Below are positions 11,721 through 27,175 of a stretch of 64,000 nt of DNA, piece by piece. Within the stretch, counting starts at the first letter, position 1. The number at the start of each line of letters is the position of its first letter. A program made the position numbers and the translations under genes. Under the pieces are notes generated by a model, which saw nothing but the letters and a program-made list of their open reading frames with translations, did no database searches and was not told the origin of the DNA. The stretch comes from Syngnathus acus (lineage: Eukaryota; Chordata; Actinopteri; Syngnathiformes; Syngnathidae), in NCBI RefSeq assembly GCF_901709675.1, contig NC_051108.1, forward strand, positions 5,862,631 to 5,926,630, in the 5' to 3' direction.

Positions 11721-14700
11721 TAGGCTGCAGCCACCACCGGTGGACTGATTAGTTCGCAGCAGCAGCCGCTTTCTGGGGAGATGCACGTTCTTGGCGTTGA
11801 GAGGCAGAAACATCTGCTAGTGTGTCACTGCCTCTGGGCTGTGGAGAACTTGTCTCGCTCGCTCTCTCTCTCTCTCTCTCGCTGCGTCTCGCTCGCTTGC
11901 TCCTTTCAGCCATCACTCCCCATAACCTCAACTCACCCCCTTGTTTCCCCACTCTCGCATCTTGCAGCACTTAAAAGCAACATCACAACGCAAGCCGGCA
12001 CTCATGTCGTCCTAAAACATACCGCTTGTGTCCACAAAGTGAACGGCAACGTGTCAACACATAAATGTTGCCTCACCTTTTTTTTTTTTCCTGTTTTTAC
12101 TGATGTGCAGTTTCTCTCTTTTGCGTCTTCCTCGCAACATCCGTACTGCCTCTCAACTCAGTAGGGCGCTAATCGACGTTCAGAAAGCCACTCTACTCTG
12201 CAATTAGCCGTAAACCTACGGAAAAAGAAAAACAATGATAAATAAACATGAAACGATTGGCGCGCCTCGCCTGCCACACGAAGCACTCAATTCAAGGCTT
12301 GTTTCTTATCAGCACTTCAAGGCCGGTTATTTCAAACACTCTTCACAGCACACTACACACAACTCCACAGACAATCACGACTTGACTCTCCCAGTCATAG
12401 CTGGAAAATACAAAAAAAAAAAGAACTAGAAGAACATCAATGCATTTTTTTTGTACATCAATAAAATAGAGGACAGAATTAAGATTTTAGATTCAAAAGT
12501 CAACCCAACTGCAATTATATCAATGAGGGATGCTCAATGGCTTTAGTATCGGGGGTTTGTTATCGACCGTCTCGACAAGTACCGATACTCGCCCATCACT
12601 GAAAACAAACTGATACATATTGCACTATTTTTTTTTCCTGTCATGACAGTATTGCCGAGCTAAATCACAGCGCTTTGTGTAAACAAGGCTCAGAACACAA
12701 CAGACACAAGCAGTTTCAAGCGTCCATTCCTTCTGATTCTTTGAAAGGCCCAGCCATTTACTGTATGTGGGTGTTGTTCCTAGAAGCAGAGATAAAGCAG
12801 TGTTGGGTGCTTCATCTTTGTCCACACGGCTCTTTGGCTGCGTGTCCGAAATTTGCTGCCCACAGTTTCAAGTCAGAGCCAGAGACACGGGCTGCAGCCT
12901 CCACCGAACCGAAAAGCTTCATCATCCAGCAAACATGCTCATTTATCCCGACTTGGCTGGCAATATGAAGGGATTACAAAAGGAAAAAACACTTTTTTTT
13001 TGGACTTCTTTGTTTTGGTGGCTTTGTCAGGCTCCCTTATTTCCCACTTTCTTCGATTTCAAATGATTTCTTTCTTCCCAATGTTTACACTTAATGAAAC
13101 CAGACCGTTTGAGTCCCAGAAGCATGACGCCTTTGAACGTTATCCTTCGTCTCAGTAGATCAATATCAGCTATGTTGTGCAACCGTCTGCTCGTAATGAC
13201 TAAAACTTTGTTGCAATAGATTTTCTTTCTTGCGTCAACATCTCAGTGGAGACGTGACGGAACAAGCAGCATATGGTTCCCACGGTAAATGCCTTTTGAA
13301 TGCTGTTTGGACAAAACGTCAACATCTCTTATGGCTCAAAGCTTTCGAAATTTGAGATTTAAGGTCACGTTTACATTTTCCAAATTTAGTTCTCAGCCAT
13401 CTTGGCTAATCCAGACTTGTTTAACGATCTTGTGTTTCATCTAAGGGACAAATGATCGCCACAAAGCGATTGGGAAATAATTAACCAGCAGATGTCAAGA
13501 TTTTAATCGCACCGATTAGTCAACACTTTGGTGGGGCTGTTTTCCTTGTAACAATCTTTCAAATCTAAGTGCTTTAGAGCAGCAGGTCAAAACAAAGGTG
13601 GACTTATCAATTAGGTAACTACTGCGGATGGAGTGCATCGTGAGAGCGGAGCGTTGAGTCGGATTCACGCAAACTGTCAAATGGTTAGGTTTCATATTCG
13701 ATCACGTGAATTGCTAGCTAAAGTCGAGCAATAAAAATGCAGCAAAGACGAAAAATCAATAAAACGCATGAATGAGGCAAACGGAACAGATGTGTTCAGT
13801 AAGTCTGCTGAATCTATCCCCGAGGCTTTGTCTCCATGCCAATACATGAGTCGACATTCTGTTTCATTTGGCGAGATATTATTGGCCGATGTATTCTCGG
13901 CAAAACAATTAGCAGACACAATCGCTGTATGTCTTCAAAACCGCAGCAGAGTTCCTACAGATCCGGCCTCCGTGAAGAGGATCCAACGGAGCCTTTTGAC
14001 TAATCACAGAGGAACTTGTTCATCAATACCCAGACTTAGCGCCAAAGCCCGGCTAAGACTTTTGTTCTGTTTCAGCAGCGCCGCCGTCAACTTTTCCATC
14101 CGTTCCGACTTCCATCCCAAATTGGCTATTTGGGCGAGTCGGTACATGGTTCCTTCCTTTCCTTCATAGAGGTTAATGGGTTTGCCACCTTCTGTGTCAC
14201 AGCAGGAGGGCTCTCATATGCAGTCCGCCCTCAGTTCCCCGAGCTTAAAAAAAAAAAAGCCTGAAAGCAGCGCTAGCCGTTTATGCGTACGTGGACGACA
14301 AATTCGTGCGAGTTGTATGTGCGCGACAGATTTCGCATGTTCGAAACCCAGCGTGAGCGAGCGCGAGACACGCTACGTCGGGCTGAAGTCAAACTGTAGG
14401 GAGATAAAAGAAGCAGGAAGAAGCTTAAAAGCGCGCCACCGCTGCAGGTGTGCGGCTGTGTGGGAACGATAGAACGCTTGTGTCGTTCATCGGCTTGCCG
14501 CTCACGACTGCGGTTAATTATTCACCGGGGTTGTGCTGCAGAGATGAACTGAGTGGCTCTGGGATAAAGGCACTGAAGGAGGAAGATGAAATTATAAAAG
14601 CTAATGATGGAACTCTGGCGGAATTTTAATTTCCTTAAATTGATTTTCAAGAGGTTCCCGACCTAACGAACACGGACGGACATTGAGAAAGGGGGAGGCG

Positions 14701-17700
14701 AGAAAGTCGGTTTCTTTTCACCTTGACGCTCTTAAGTATCATTGGACACTTTCACGTCCGTCCATTTGTTTAAGTCGCTGCAGATCCCTTCTTGTTAAGA
14801 TCAAATTCACAACCCCTTTCCCGGTTCACATCTCCCGAGAATTTCATTATCTAACAAACTCTCTCAAACACACAGGAAGCACTCAAATGTCAAAGCGATT
14901 GGAAATCCTGTGAAATGCAAACTGCCTGATAGATATTCATAACAAACCCCGAAAAATAAAATCTACGGAGGATCCGAGAGCAATGTGACCTCATCATAAC
15001 CGCAAATCACCTGAAATTAAAGACAAGTATCTCTTTCATTGCCATGGCAACCCCTGATAACCTACTTTAGTGGGCTATAATACTGCCTGGAAAGCTCGAG
15101 TGTGGTTACCCTGGTGTCAATATAGACTGTGCTGTTCATAGTTTTTACAAGCACACAGTAAAACGAATGGCTAAGTAAGCAAATGCTAATGACATTGCAT
15201 CACTTGACAACAAGAGAGTCGTGTTCTCCTGTTTGTCCGCAGCGTAGCGGAAAACTTACCATCGTTTCCACTACAGATGAGCATAGATTCTCCTTGCCAT
15301 CTTGACGATTATCTAAAGAAACAGGAAAAATAATTAGTCATCCATTTTCCTCAGTTTAATGGCATTTAGGGGGAAAAAACACTCCTACTCTCATAAAGTT
15401 TAACTGGAACTCTTCTAAAACAAGTTAAATAAATTTTTTAAAAAGCAATTTTGTGCAAGCCCAGTCAGTAGTTAATGTGCAAATCCCCATGGCAACCCAT
15501 TTGACTATCATGGACATGTTGAGCTTATATTCATCCCGGAGGATAAATTCAATTTTCACTCTGCTGTTTAATTGGTATTGCATGCAATGCACCGCAAAGA
15601 ACTAATTCCCACTGAGGATAGCAAGCAAGAAGTCAAGGGAGAGTTGCTCAAGGGTGAGAAGACCACATTTCAACCCAAAGCCATGTCCTTGTTGACTTAG
15701 TAGCTACTACGGTCTCCTAAACAATACCCGAGGCAGATTCCACTATTCCAGTGGGATGGGCATTGAGCCCTGTGGGACTAATATCTATTACTGGAACTTG
15801 GTTGGCCTTGAGAACCTTCTCTTTCCTGTCTTGTTTGCCATTTTGTACAGTATTTTCAAATGAGGAAGGAGAATGGTTTTACCCGGAGTAAACCACAAAT
15901 AATATAATAGGGTATATTACTCGTCATACAAAATTCCAACGAGAGCAGGCTCCTGCGTCTCATGTCACTTTATTCTCTCCTCCCTGTCTATCTATCGCTT
16001 GTCCTCTATGACCAACACGCCTCCTTGGCTATGCCTGTTAGCCTGCTAAATGTGCAGCGGGCCGTGGAAAAGAGCAAAAGGCTCAGTGATTGGCAGAGAT
16101 AAGGCCTCTAATTAGAGGCAGTGATTGGAAGTTGCAAAGGGCGCTTTGCTGGTAGGCAGAGATGGAGGAGACAGACGTATTGAGGGCGCCCAACCCCGCC
16201 GCAATTAGACACACATCTGCTATCAACCATCAGTTCAGTGTCCTTACAACAGACGTTCTGACGCATGTCGCCTGTCAATGTCATTCATTGTCCCCGTTTT
16301 CCTTTCGCTTGTACAACCGGCTGACACGCCTGCTTATTGGTTCTGGAGAGACTACCGTGAAGGAAGAGCAAAATAAATGGCCATCTAATGCAAGCATGCT
16401 GGGCAATAGAAAAAAAAAAAAAGAGAATAGACTAATACTTGGCTTAAGATCTTGACCAAGAGTGGAACATCTAAGGTGGAACAAAATCCAATCCTGCTTG
16501 AGAACCATAGTTGGGATCTTGAAGCAATTATTTCAACTTCTGCATCCCGAAATATCATATTCTTGAATATCAAAAGGAGATAACTGCTGTAAAACGTGAA
16601 AACTCGCATTATCATCTTCTATCCGGTGATGGTACAATCTTTAGTGTTTGACCTTGAGCCGCTTTTATTACACTTGGATCATATAAATGTATGCATGATT
16701 AGAGTCAGACACCGGAACCGACATCGGCATAGATTTGTTTAATTTAGAAGATAATTGCACATGCAATAATGTTGTCCCGTTGTTTATGTGGACAATTAAC
16801 ATATTCACCGTGGGCGAGACGGTATGAGCACCGTGCCGAGATTTTACAGCCAGGGTGAAATGTCACATCATCTAAGCGCCAAGTTTTATGACTCTAATCT
16901 ACTCTGCAGATGCAGCACCCACTCGCATGTTCCAAATGAAAGAATAGCACATTGTACTACATCAGGAGGCTCTTTGCCGCAGGGGGTTGTCATTCCATCC
17001 ATGCAATTTATGAGCTGATACTTCAACGGCCTAATTTAAGATACGGTGGAGTCATCATTTAGATAATCAACACTCGGCAAGTAAAAAACCCCGAGAGAAG
17101 TCGGCCGTGATGTATAAGCCGGAGCGGCGCAACTTCTGCTATCTGCTCCGGTCTTAAATCTTGCGGTCTCGTATTTGGCAAAGGGCGGCACTGCTGCGGA
17201 AGTCCGTGTGGGCTTTTTGACAGTTGCACTAAAGAAGGCTCCAGCGTGGCGACGCAGGGGAGTACTTGAGCGTTGCCTTTAAGCAAAAGACATTGCTCAA
17301 CAAAGGCAGCGGCCGAAAGGGAAATTTTATCCGGCGGGCATGATCCATATCTGGGAAAGAGTCTAAGTGGTGTCCCTCCAAGGTGGCATAATATTAATTA
17401 TGACCCTACTCTGTAATATTACTGCGGAAACATCTTTTATATTTCAGTCATATTCTGACAATGACAGTTTCATTCATGCGCAGTGGTCCTCTTAATGTGT
17501 GTGTTCCGATTCCGATCACTTGTCCTTGCTATCTCGCAATGTAAACATGAAGACTGTGAGCTCGGCTTGGAAAACGTGACCCTGAGGGAGACGTGTACTA
17601 CTACAGTCGTTCGGCGTAATAGGGAAGCGGGAGATTGTTGGATGTGAGGGAAGGCTCAGCTTTATCCCCTTAGCACAGGTTAAACAAGCTCGGAGAGATA

Positions 17701-18435
17701 GCGAAGAAAGCAGGGCGAAAATAGACGCTTTTTGCCCGGTGGGTGCTCGGCATTTATGACAGAAAGCAAAACAAGCAACAAATTTGTATTCCGATCATTG
17801 CCGCGTTGATTTCGATTGCCCAGGACAGCTTGGAGAGTGAGACGTTTATTTGACATTATCGGTTCGTAGCCGGCAAAAGGCGAGCTACGGCGCAGTACAT
17901 AAAACAAACAAATAGGTAAAAGGCTAACAATGCAGCGCAACGCTAGCAATGGTTTGTCCGATCAAAAATAAAAGGAAGGGTATATTTTCCTGCAGCCCGA
18001 AAAGCAACCGAGGAAGTCTTTTGGGTTGACTGTGTACTTTTTTCCATATTCAGTCTGATCACAGTGACCGAGTTGACATGGCGACACAGGCATGAGTCAT
18101 TTGATTAAATTACAGCCGATACATATTCATAGTACGGAGGGTCCTTTCGTGCTTTCAGACTGCACAATACAGAAAAATGAAAAGTGGTTTCTTCTAATAA
18201 CAATGACGGCATGTTTTGTTGTTTGCGGGCAACTTTCCATGAGACTTTCCTCGGCTCCTGTCGAGACGCATTTTATGCTTCCATCTTTTTGCCAGTGCTG
18301 GTGTTATTAAAGCATTGCTCGAGGGAGGCGGAGCCACTGGAGACTCATGGAATCGGTTACCGCAGGACAGAGTGAAGGCTCGCTATTTATGAATGGCCTT
18401 TAACTGTAAGGGAGAGATGCATGGCTCAATGTTCT
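11721..18435. other. Gene-poor non-coding stretch
   Basis: No supported gene. It holds a (TC)n run at about 11853-11880, several oligo-A and oligo-T runs, and AT-rich sequence with many TAATTA-type homeodomain core words. A segment near 12525-12640 (words such as TATCGGGG and CCGATACTCG) has the look of a decayed transposon but cannot be classed. The longest open frame (13768-14169, plus) has no recognisable domain. Confidence 0.55.
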
Positions 18436-18454
18436 CCCCCCCCCCCCCCCCCCC
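18436..18454 (+). repeat. Poly-C tract (19 C)
   Basis: An uninterrupted run of C. It is simple sequence, and its length in an assembly is unreliable. Confidence 0.85.
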
Positions 18455-18899
18455 ACTTGCCTCTGCCTTCAATGCAAAAGCATCCGTCCACATTAGCATA
18501 TATGTGTGCGTCTTTGTAGGATGAAAGCGAGCTGGTGAAGGATAGCAGAGGAGCACCGAATTATTTATGATCGCCATGCACTATAATTAGCAAAAACGAA
18601 ATTGCATGTCAACACGGACGGCGGTTAATTCCGGCCCTGCTTCTGTCAAACGACATTACAAATGTTAGCGGGTTACTACAGCGGAAACTAACCATGTTGG
18701 TCAAGTGAAAATAAAAGAAGATTGCCCATTGGGAGGCCGTGCCCTGAATTATTTTAAACCAAAGTGAGGGAAACCAAAGCATAAATAAACTCACGGTGGC
18801 ATTTTGAGGTAATAGAGACCATTAACATCAACCCACTATATGCATGTGAGGTATTGTGCTTCCAAAAAAAGGGACAATAATTGATGGGTGTAAAATAAT

Positions 18900-19450
18900 A
18901 ATTACATCATGTTTTAATAGGACATCTTAATGGTGCTTTTCCAGTCCTGAATGGGTTACTAGCTTGAAAAGCACAAATTAAAAGGAGTTAATTAGCGGGC
19001 CCCATCTGCCTGCAAAGCCTTTGTGGGACTGTTTACATCCGACAAGTTGATGCGTTATTAGATAATACTCGGGCTCTAATGGTTGCAAATGTGACAATCT
19101 GGTGAGTGGAACGCTCTATCAAAGAGGTGCACCAATGACCCGGCTGTGTTGCAAATTAGCATGTTAATTAATATTTGCAGCGGGTATGAAGTGATTTGGC
19201 AAAGTGACACCTGTGATATCATTTAAGATCAGTCAGAGAAGTGCGGCGAGTGGAATAGCTGAGCTTTTATTGTCAGAGCTAATAGGCCAGCGTGTTTTGC
19301 ACTTTTGTGTTTCCGATGATGGTCGGAAATATGCAAATTGGTGTTTATCAAGCAAGTTTGCACACTGCCTTCATGGAATTCAATTCCTATTCATACTGTC
19401 TGGGGAATCATTTGAATATGCCAGACAGGCCAATTTTCTGACATATAGAA
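18900..19450. promoter_or_regulatory. Candidate enhancer-like block
   Basis: Within about 500 bases there are several transcription-factor core words: TTAATTAG (homeodomain) near 18988, ATCAAAGAG (TCF/LEF type) near 19119, GTTAATTAA near 19164 and a perfect octamer ATGCAAAT (POU/Oct) at 19331-19338. The block lacks homopolymers, unlike its neighbours. Such clusters occur by chance in AT-rich DNA. Conservation between fish species is needed to support a role, for example as a distant tmem121 enhancer. Confidence 0.2.
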
Positions 19451-22400
19451 GAGCTTTATGGAAAATATCTTTTGTGGTTCGGGAATTTTTTTTTTTTCAG
19501 TCACATTCTGTGGCTGAATAGGCTCGCGCCCTCGCAGAGGTCTGCCCTTTGAGCTGTTGTGACAGATTGATTGGCTGCAAGTCAGAGTCATGGCACCAGA
19601 ACTCTTTTTGAGGTGTGAGATGGGGTGAACACATATTTTTCGCTCCAAAATGCCAATTTCCACTCTTGACTTTTTTTTTTTTTTTTTTTTAAACAGGCCG
19701 CAAAAGCTTGGAGGATTTTATTTCCCCTTCGCACAATGCGGGTGGTGAAAAATACGAAAAAAACATGAATGGCCGCGGTGTTTCGTCGCATGCACTGGAG
19801 GAGTTTGCGAGCCGATTTTTTGATGTGATACTTCTCCAAAAGATTCCCACGTGACTTACAGGAAGGGAAATGTCTCACTTGGCCCATCATTAATCCTCGG
19901 CTGGTAATATTTAAATCCCCCGCTAAGCAATCCATTTTAACTCCTGGCTCATTAGCAGCGCATCAAATCCTCTCGGTATCGCATCTCCTTTGCCTTTTCA
20001 TCAATCACATGCAACAGCAACCTTTGCTCTGCATGCTGCGTCTCTTTCCACTCATCCCGGTTTTTTTTGGGGGGGGGTTTCTCCCTACCCCTGCCGTGTT
20101 TCCTTTGCCTCCCACGACATATTGAAGGTGACAGGTGTGTGAATGTTTTATGCAAACTCTCAAAGGCTCATGAAGTCTTAGTACTTCATAAGATTTGCAT
20201 CGGCACACTCGAGCTATTTCATTAACAACTTGATACCGCACTTTGTTCACGTGGTTCAGCTGTTCCTGGCAGGTTATCATTCTGATGATTTTTTTTTTTT
20301 TCATGCTGACACGCAGCACATGTGATGAATACCGAAGACGTCCTGCAAGATATTTGTCTTTGAAAAGTCATTTTAGCCTCAAGTGAAATCGAGCAAGCAG
20401 TAATGCGGCGTGACTCGAATGCAACGATGGATTCCGTCGCCCCGCGGGGTGGCCATGTTTGACATGGACAGGTGGAGGGATTGCAAGATGGGATTAAGGG
20501 AGACAATTATTGACGGAACAATACGTTGCTATTTCTGCATAATTATTGCGAGGAAAATCCCGATGCTTGAATGAACTGCACGTATAGCCCAATTATTGTG
20601 ACAGGAATATTGTATAGGGCAATTCAATATGGACGTTTACAATGGCGCCATCAGTGCGCCGGGGAGTTAAAATGATGGGATCATGTAGGAGGAGCATGCT
20701 AACAAAGCTTCCGTGTTTGAAATGAAATTGGGAAAAAATGTAATTATGGTAATCACGACGGCCTCAGTTGAACAAAATTAACAGTGAGGGATTGTTGATC
20801 CTTTTCAAATCAGTCGTAATAGGTTTGATTGCTGGCGGCACGATACGGGTGGAATGTCCACGTTGCAGTTCGGAGGTTCTTGCTTTTTAATCTCGGCATC
20901 ATCAATCATAAAAGGGGAACGGACGGAAGATGAGACTTACTTCTCAGGCAACCTTGAGTCGACTTCCCGCTACATGTTTATCAGTGTTCTGGAAAAGAAG
21001 ACCTGGAAAGAAAACACAAACGATATTGTAGAATATCTGGATTATACTTATCATAATCTGCGCAGGGAACAAGTTGAATATCTGAATTTGTCATCCAAGT
21101 TGACATATTGCGTCATTTTGGATTTTATTTTTTATTTTATTTTATTTCGATGACATTTACAGGACTTCTTGAGTGACTAATCTTTTGGGTGCTTAACCTT
21201 TAGTTTTGGGAGCCAGGCTAATGTTCAGAAAATATTTTTTAAAACGAGAGAGAGAAGTAAAAGAGAAAAGGGAAAAAAAAGATACAAGTAAATAGTGCAG
21301 TCAAGCATTCCTAAAAACTCTTACAGAACCCCCACACTAAGTTGTAATTAGTGCGCAAGTGTGAAAAGAAGATAACCACTGTATAAATCGATAAAACGCT
21401 GCCGATGCTAACACGGTTTTGGCTGACTTCCATTGCTGAGCACCATTGTGTGTCGTCGTCTTCCCGTCAGTGCTCATTTACTTTAGCTTGACTTCGTTAG
21501 ACGGTTATGGTCGATGCTTAGGAACTCTGTAATGAATTGGCCGGGGAGTGGGAGGGACTTTAGAGTCTGACATTTCTCCAAGAGTGCAACTCGGTTTAAT
21601 AATAGAGTGAAAAGACAATGAATGTCCTTTTTGCTCGTCAAATTGGGTTACCTCCTTCAATCTCCTGACTGATACTTTGTAATTGCACTGCGGTCGATGG
21701 CTAACGCCCATCACGCAGGTACTCTAATGGAAGAGTAAAATTCATTTGGGAAGATTACTTGAACCCACTAGAGTGAGAGAAACAAATGGCTGCCGACTAA
21801 AGCCGCGGGTTTGGCCTACGATGATCTGCAGCCATCACTTATTGGCCGGTATTAAGTAGCGCTCAGTGGAAATTCTCCGAGCGACACGTGCTAAGCCACT
21901 GCGAGTGGCGTCCTCTGGTTTGTGCGACGCGCATTTAATTTTAGCCGCATTTGATCAACACCCACCTCCATTTAGAAACCGTGACAGCTCGGAGATAGAT
22001 GAGGCTTTATTTCCAGTTATGCGCGAGCGTGTAGCTTTTGGTTCTTATCACACGACAAGACATGATGAAGGAGAGTAAGACGCATCAGTCAAAATAGTCA
22101 AATAACTTCTTGAAAAATAGCAAAAATAAGAAAATAGGAACGAAAGAGATGTGCGTGTACAAAACGGACTTTGAATGGAATGAATAGATGGAAAGCACAA
22201 AGTGTGACATTGCAGTCTTGCCCGACCGACCGTTGTGAGTCATTCTTAGTTGATCTAAAAAATGTTTCATAACATTCGTTTTGTAGGAAAGTTCACCTGA
22301 GAATGACCTTAGCACACTTGGCCTTGCTTTTGGAGAACTGTATGAGCAAAATATTAAGCGCAAAGGTGTTGAATGTGTTCAGACCATATAAAATGGAAAA

Positions 22401-24534
22401 AAGGAATACCTTCAGTTGTTTTAATTTGCTTTGTCTATATTGGAGCGGGTCTGGTGTACAATACACGGACCACACTTGTTCCCTTGAGGGCCACTTTAAT
22501 ACGATTAGCAAACATGGCAAAGTAATTCCAGGCAAGGGAGCGAGATGTGTTTAACGATTTGGGTTGGAGCACTTGAGCCATGTTAGAATCGGAAGGGGAT
22601 GGAGGCTATTATAGTTTAGCGTTTACACACAAACAAAACAAATGCTGTCAGCAAATATTCAAGAAAGGTCAGGGTTCATTTCTTCTAGAAAATTCTGGTT
22701 CTTTGGTATTCACATCTTTGTATTGGAACAACAACCAAATAACTGAGGGTGGTTTACTGTGTCTTAAATAAAAAAATAAAAATAAAACACTTACCTAGGA
22801 AGCCAAGATTCTCCAGTTCTGAACCTTTGAATCATTCACAAAATGCACCTAGACCAGAGATGAGCAAATTAAATGATGGATGAAAGATAGCAGTGCACAT
22901 CAAATCGTCTCAACCACAAAAACATTTTTTTTTTAAAACATCAAGAATGACTTGCTCTCAACATTTATTAGCATCTCATGCATGCCTCTAAATTCAAAGC
23001 CACTCTTTTGAATGATCACATTGCTTCTAATCAATTCATTAGGTATGAAGCATCTCATCTTTTTTTTTTTTTTTTCAATTTAAACAGCGAGGTGATGCTC
23101 CGTCTATATGTGGGTGCGGTCTTCCTCCACATAACATGTAAATGATTCGCAGCATTCTCCTAATCAGCCAATTAATCATCGTTTTAGGAGCGTAATCTCT
23201 CTCTTAGGCTGCGTTCGACATAATTTGGGTTTTCTACATTCATACCCATGCTTGGATTACTAATGAGACTGTTTGGCAGACGTTGCCAGTGATGTCATAT
23301 AACCTCGTCACAAAGTTAATTTAGCTTTCATTTGAACTGCCTGTAAGTTCCTCCTATCATACTGAGAGGAGAGATGGAATTTCATATTTGGGTACTCATT
23401 TGAAATTGCAAAGTTGTAAACAACTAAAATGCCTTCGGGGGGGTGGAATACTTTTTTTTTTTTTTTTTAAATAAACATGAAGTGTTGTTTTGGTCAAACA
23501 CACTGAGTCATCATGCATTACACTTGCAAATGATTTTAATATCAATACTTCAATCGCCTTGTAGGGTGCGGTTCTGCTTCCGCATAAGTTCAATGTGCTT
23601 ACAGCAACATTTTCAATACTACAAGGGAAACTTAAGCACTTCACACCGAGCATGATCATTTGAATTGATCATTCAAAGTGATTTAATTACCTTGAAGTTG
23701 GAAAGCACACTAAGAGCGGAAGCCAAATTATGATTTAAATATTTGTCAGGAGATGACAATGCTTTGTGTCTTTCTTCCCGTCGTAATTAATTGCAACTCT
23801 CTGAATGCCGAGGAAATATGTCAAGGACTCCCTGGATTTATTTTTTTTTTTTTTACAAAGTCAATTAAGTGACACACTTGACATGTACTGTGCACCTTTA
23901 GTGGTACAATGAAAGAAAATATCTCAGCAATTTGTAATGTTCCTGACTCCACTGATTTTCCTGTACTGCTCTCTAAGGGGAAAACGCATTAATTAAAAGT
24001 TGACATTTACATAATAAATAATATTAATAAAGTCACAAAATAACCACATGCCCACGCAAATACAAGCTTATTACACACAAGATTGAGGTCGAATTGGTCA
24101 TGAATTTTCTACATTAACGAAAAGTACCAAAATGATTCAACTTACATGGCTTTTTCGTCCACCATTTTATCAGCCTTGGCATCATTAGATTCACCAAAAC
24201 ACCTGCTACGCTCGTGACGCACCAGCCGTCGCTAACGATGCGTTCAAGAACAACTCGGAAATTAGTGTTATTGCATATAAAACAGAATTGCGATTGTCTT
24301 AATAGCTGTAAAATTGTGTATGGGAGGTCAGCGAGAGGGAGGATGAGTTTGACGCTGCAATTGCCTGATTTATTTGCTATTTTATGGTTCTTCTAGACAA
24401 TATCATCATAGTTATTTTTGTCGTAAATAAATTAAACTGTAAGAAATAAAATGGCAACCTCACATTGAAGAAAGATGACAACATAAATTTTGCCTCTTTA
24501 GTAATCGTCATTGTTGGCTGTTCTCACATAAAGT

Positions 24535-24590
24535 CAGCTGGAATAGACTCCAATTTACCCGCAGCCCAATACGCATAGGCCCCTGCAGTC
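24535..24590 (+). repeat. Fragment of a teleost interspersed repeat
   Basis: CAGCTGGAATAGACTCCAAT followed by TTACCCGCAGCCC closely follows the segment GCTGGGATAGACTCCAGC..CCCGCGACCC that ends a very common fish repeat, the same family as the left-end fragment at 5550. The assignment is from memory. An oligo-A run follows. Confidence 0.55.
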
Positions 24591-25594
24591 AAAAAGAAAA
24601 AAAAAAAAAAAAAAGATGGATATTATGGTCTTTTTTTTCTTTCTTTTTTTACTTCAAATTGCAAAATTGCATGTAACAGAAACCACGCTTACTTATTTTT
24701 ACTGCAGTGGACCAAAAGTATTTTACAGCACTACTGAAGGATGTCATGTTATTTATGTACCTTATGACGACCGACTTGGAGTACCTCGGGTACTGTTTTG
24801 TAGTGAAGTATGCGGCAGCTCTATGTGGCATGAATTTTAAATGGACCAAAGCACACAACATATCATCAACAAATGAAAGAAAATGAAACCAAACTAGAAG
24901 AGCATTTTATTCCTACAGCACAAAGTGCTTCATGTGGTTAAAATTTAGAATTAGTACGATAATAGATTTAATTAAAGACAAAAGCAAATCAGAACAGTCT
25001 TTCTGGAGTGCTTCCCTAACCTGTCTCCCATTTTATAATTTTTTTTAACCAAGGGATTATAAGTTAAGGTTCAGCAATATACTGCACTCCTTATTCCTCA
25101 CTGTGTGTGCACATGTGATAAAGTCCAGTAGACACCAATGAGCGATTTAAATTTACAGCAGGAGCAGCCGTTGTTATACTTTGGAAACTGCCACCCCCAC
25201 TACACACAGGAAATGAAGGATTTGTTTCTTCATTTGCTTTGGCTCAAATTGAAACTGTAGTGCAGGGTAATGATGCAGAAAACTGAAGTGCAAAAAAAAA
25301 AAAAAAAAAAGCGGATACGGGGGTAAGTAGCTTCTTGTATGTGGCTTGGGAATGAGCTGCTCCGATCAAAATGACACCGCCGGGTGCAGTGTGCTAAATG
25401 GAATTTCATTTGAGGATAAGGAGGCACGCGGCTCGATGACCACAGACACATGACACACTCTTGAGAGAAAGGTGAAGCAATCTTATTATACCTTGTCTTG
25501 TCCTATATGCATTGATGCCAAGCTGACACATCACTTGGCTGCTCGCGTGTGCAATGGCTGCTGGCAATGACAACTGTGTTATATACCCTGTGGT

Positions 25595-25685
25595 GCTGAC
25601 AGCTTTCTCTCTCCTCCACCTCCTCCTAAACCACCATCCCTCCCTCCCTCCCTCTATCCCTCTTCTTCATTTCATCTCGCTCCAG
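25595..25685 (+). promoter_or_regulatory. Polypyrimidine tract and 3' splice acceptor before the tmem121 exon
   Basis: A long pyrimidine-rich run (TTTCTCTCTCCTCC.. to ..TCTCGCTCCAG) ends in a canonical AG at 25684-25685. This is what a strong splice acceptor looks like, and it suggests the tmem121 coding exon starts at 25686 with at least one upstream non-coding exon. RNA reads spanning 25685/25686 would settle it. Confidence 0.6.
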
Positions 25686-25733
25686 GCTGAGGGGAAGCTA
25701 CCACGTGGCAAGAAGGAGGAGGGAGGGGCAAGG

Positions 25734-27175
<1,442 letters not shown>

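Larger units (their letters stand above)
18455..25594. other. Gene-poor non-coding stretch
   Basis: Apart from the candidate regulatory block and the degraded repeat listed separately, I find no gene. There are long oligo-T or oligo-A runs near 19671-19690, 23060-23075, 23452-23468, 24596-24614 and 25291-25310. Open frames are short and unrecognised. The end of this stretch leads into the pyrimidine-rich splice acceptor of tmem121. Confidence 0.55.

Noticed and set aside
13768-14169. A 133-codon open frame on the plus strand
   Set aside because: Unrecognised composition and an equally long opposing frame; likely non-coding.
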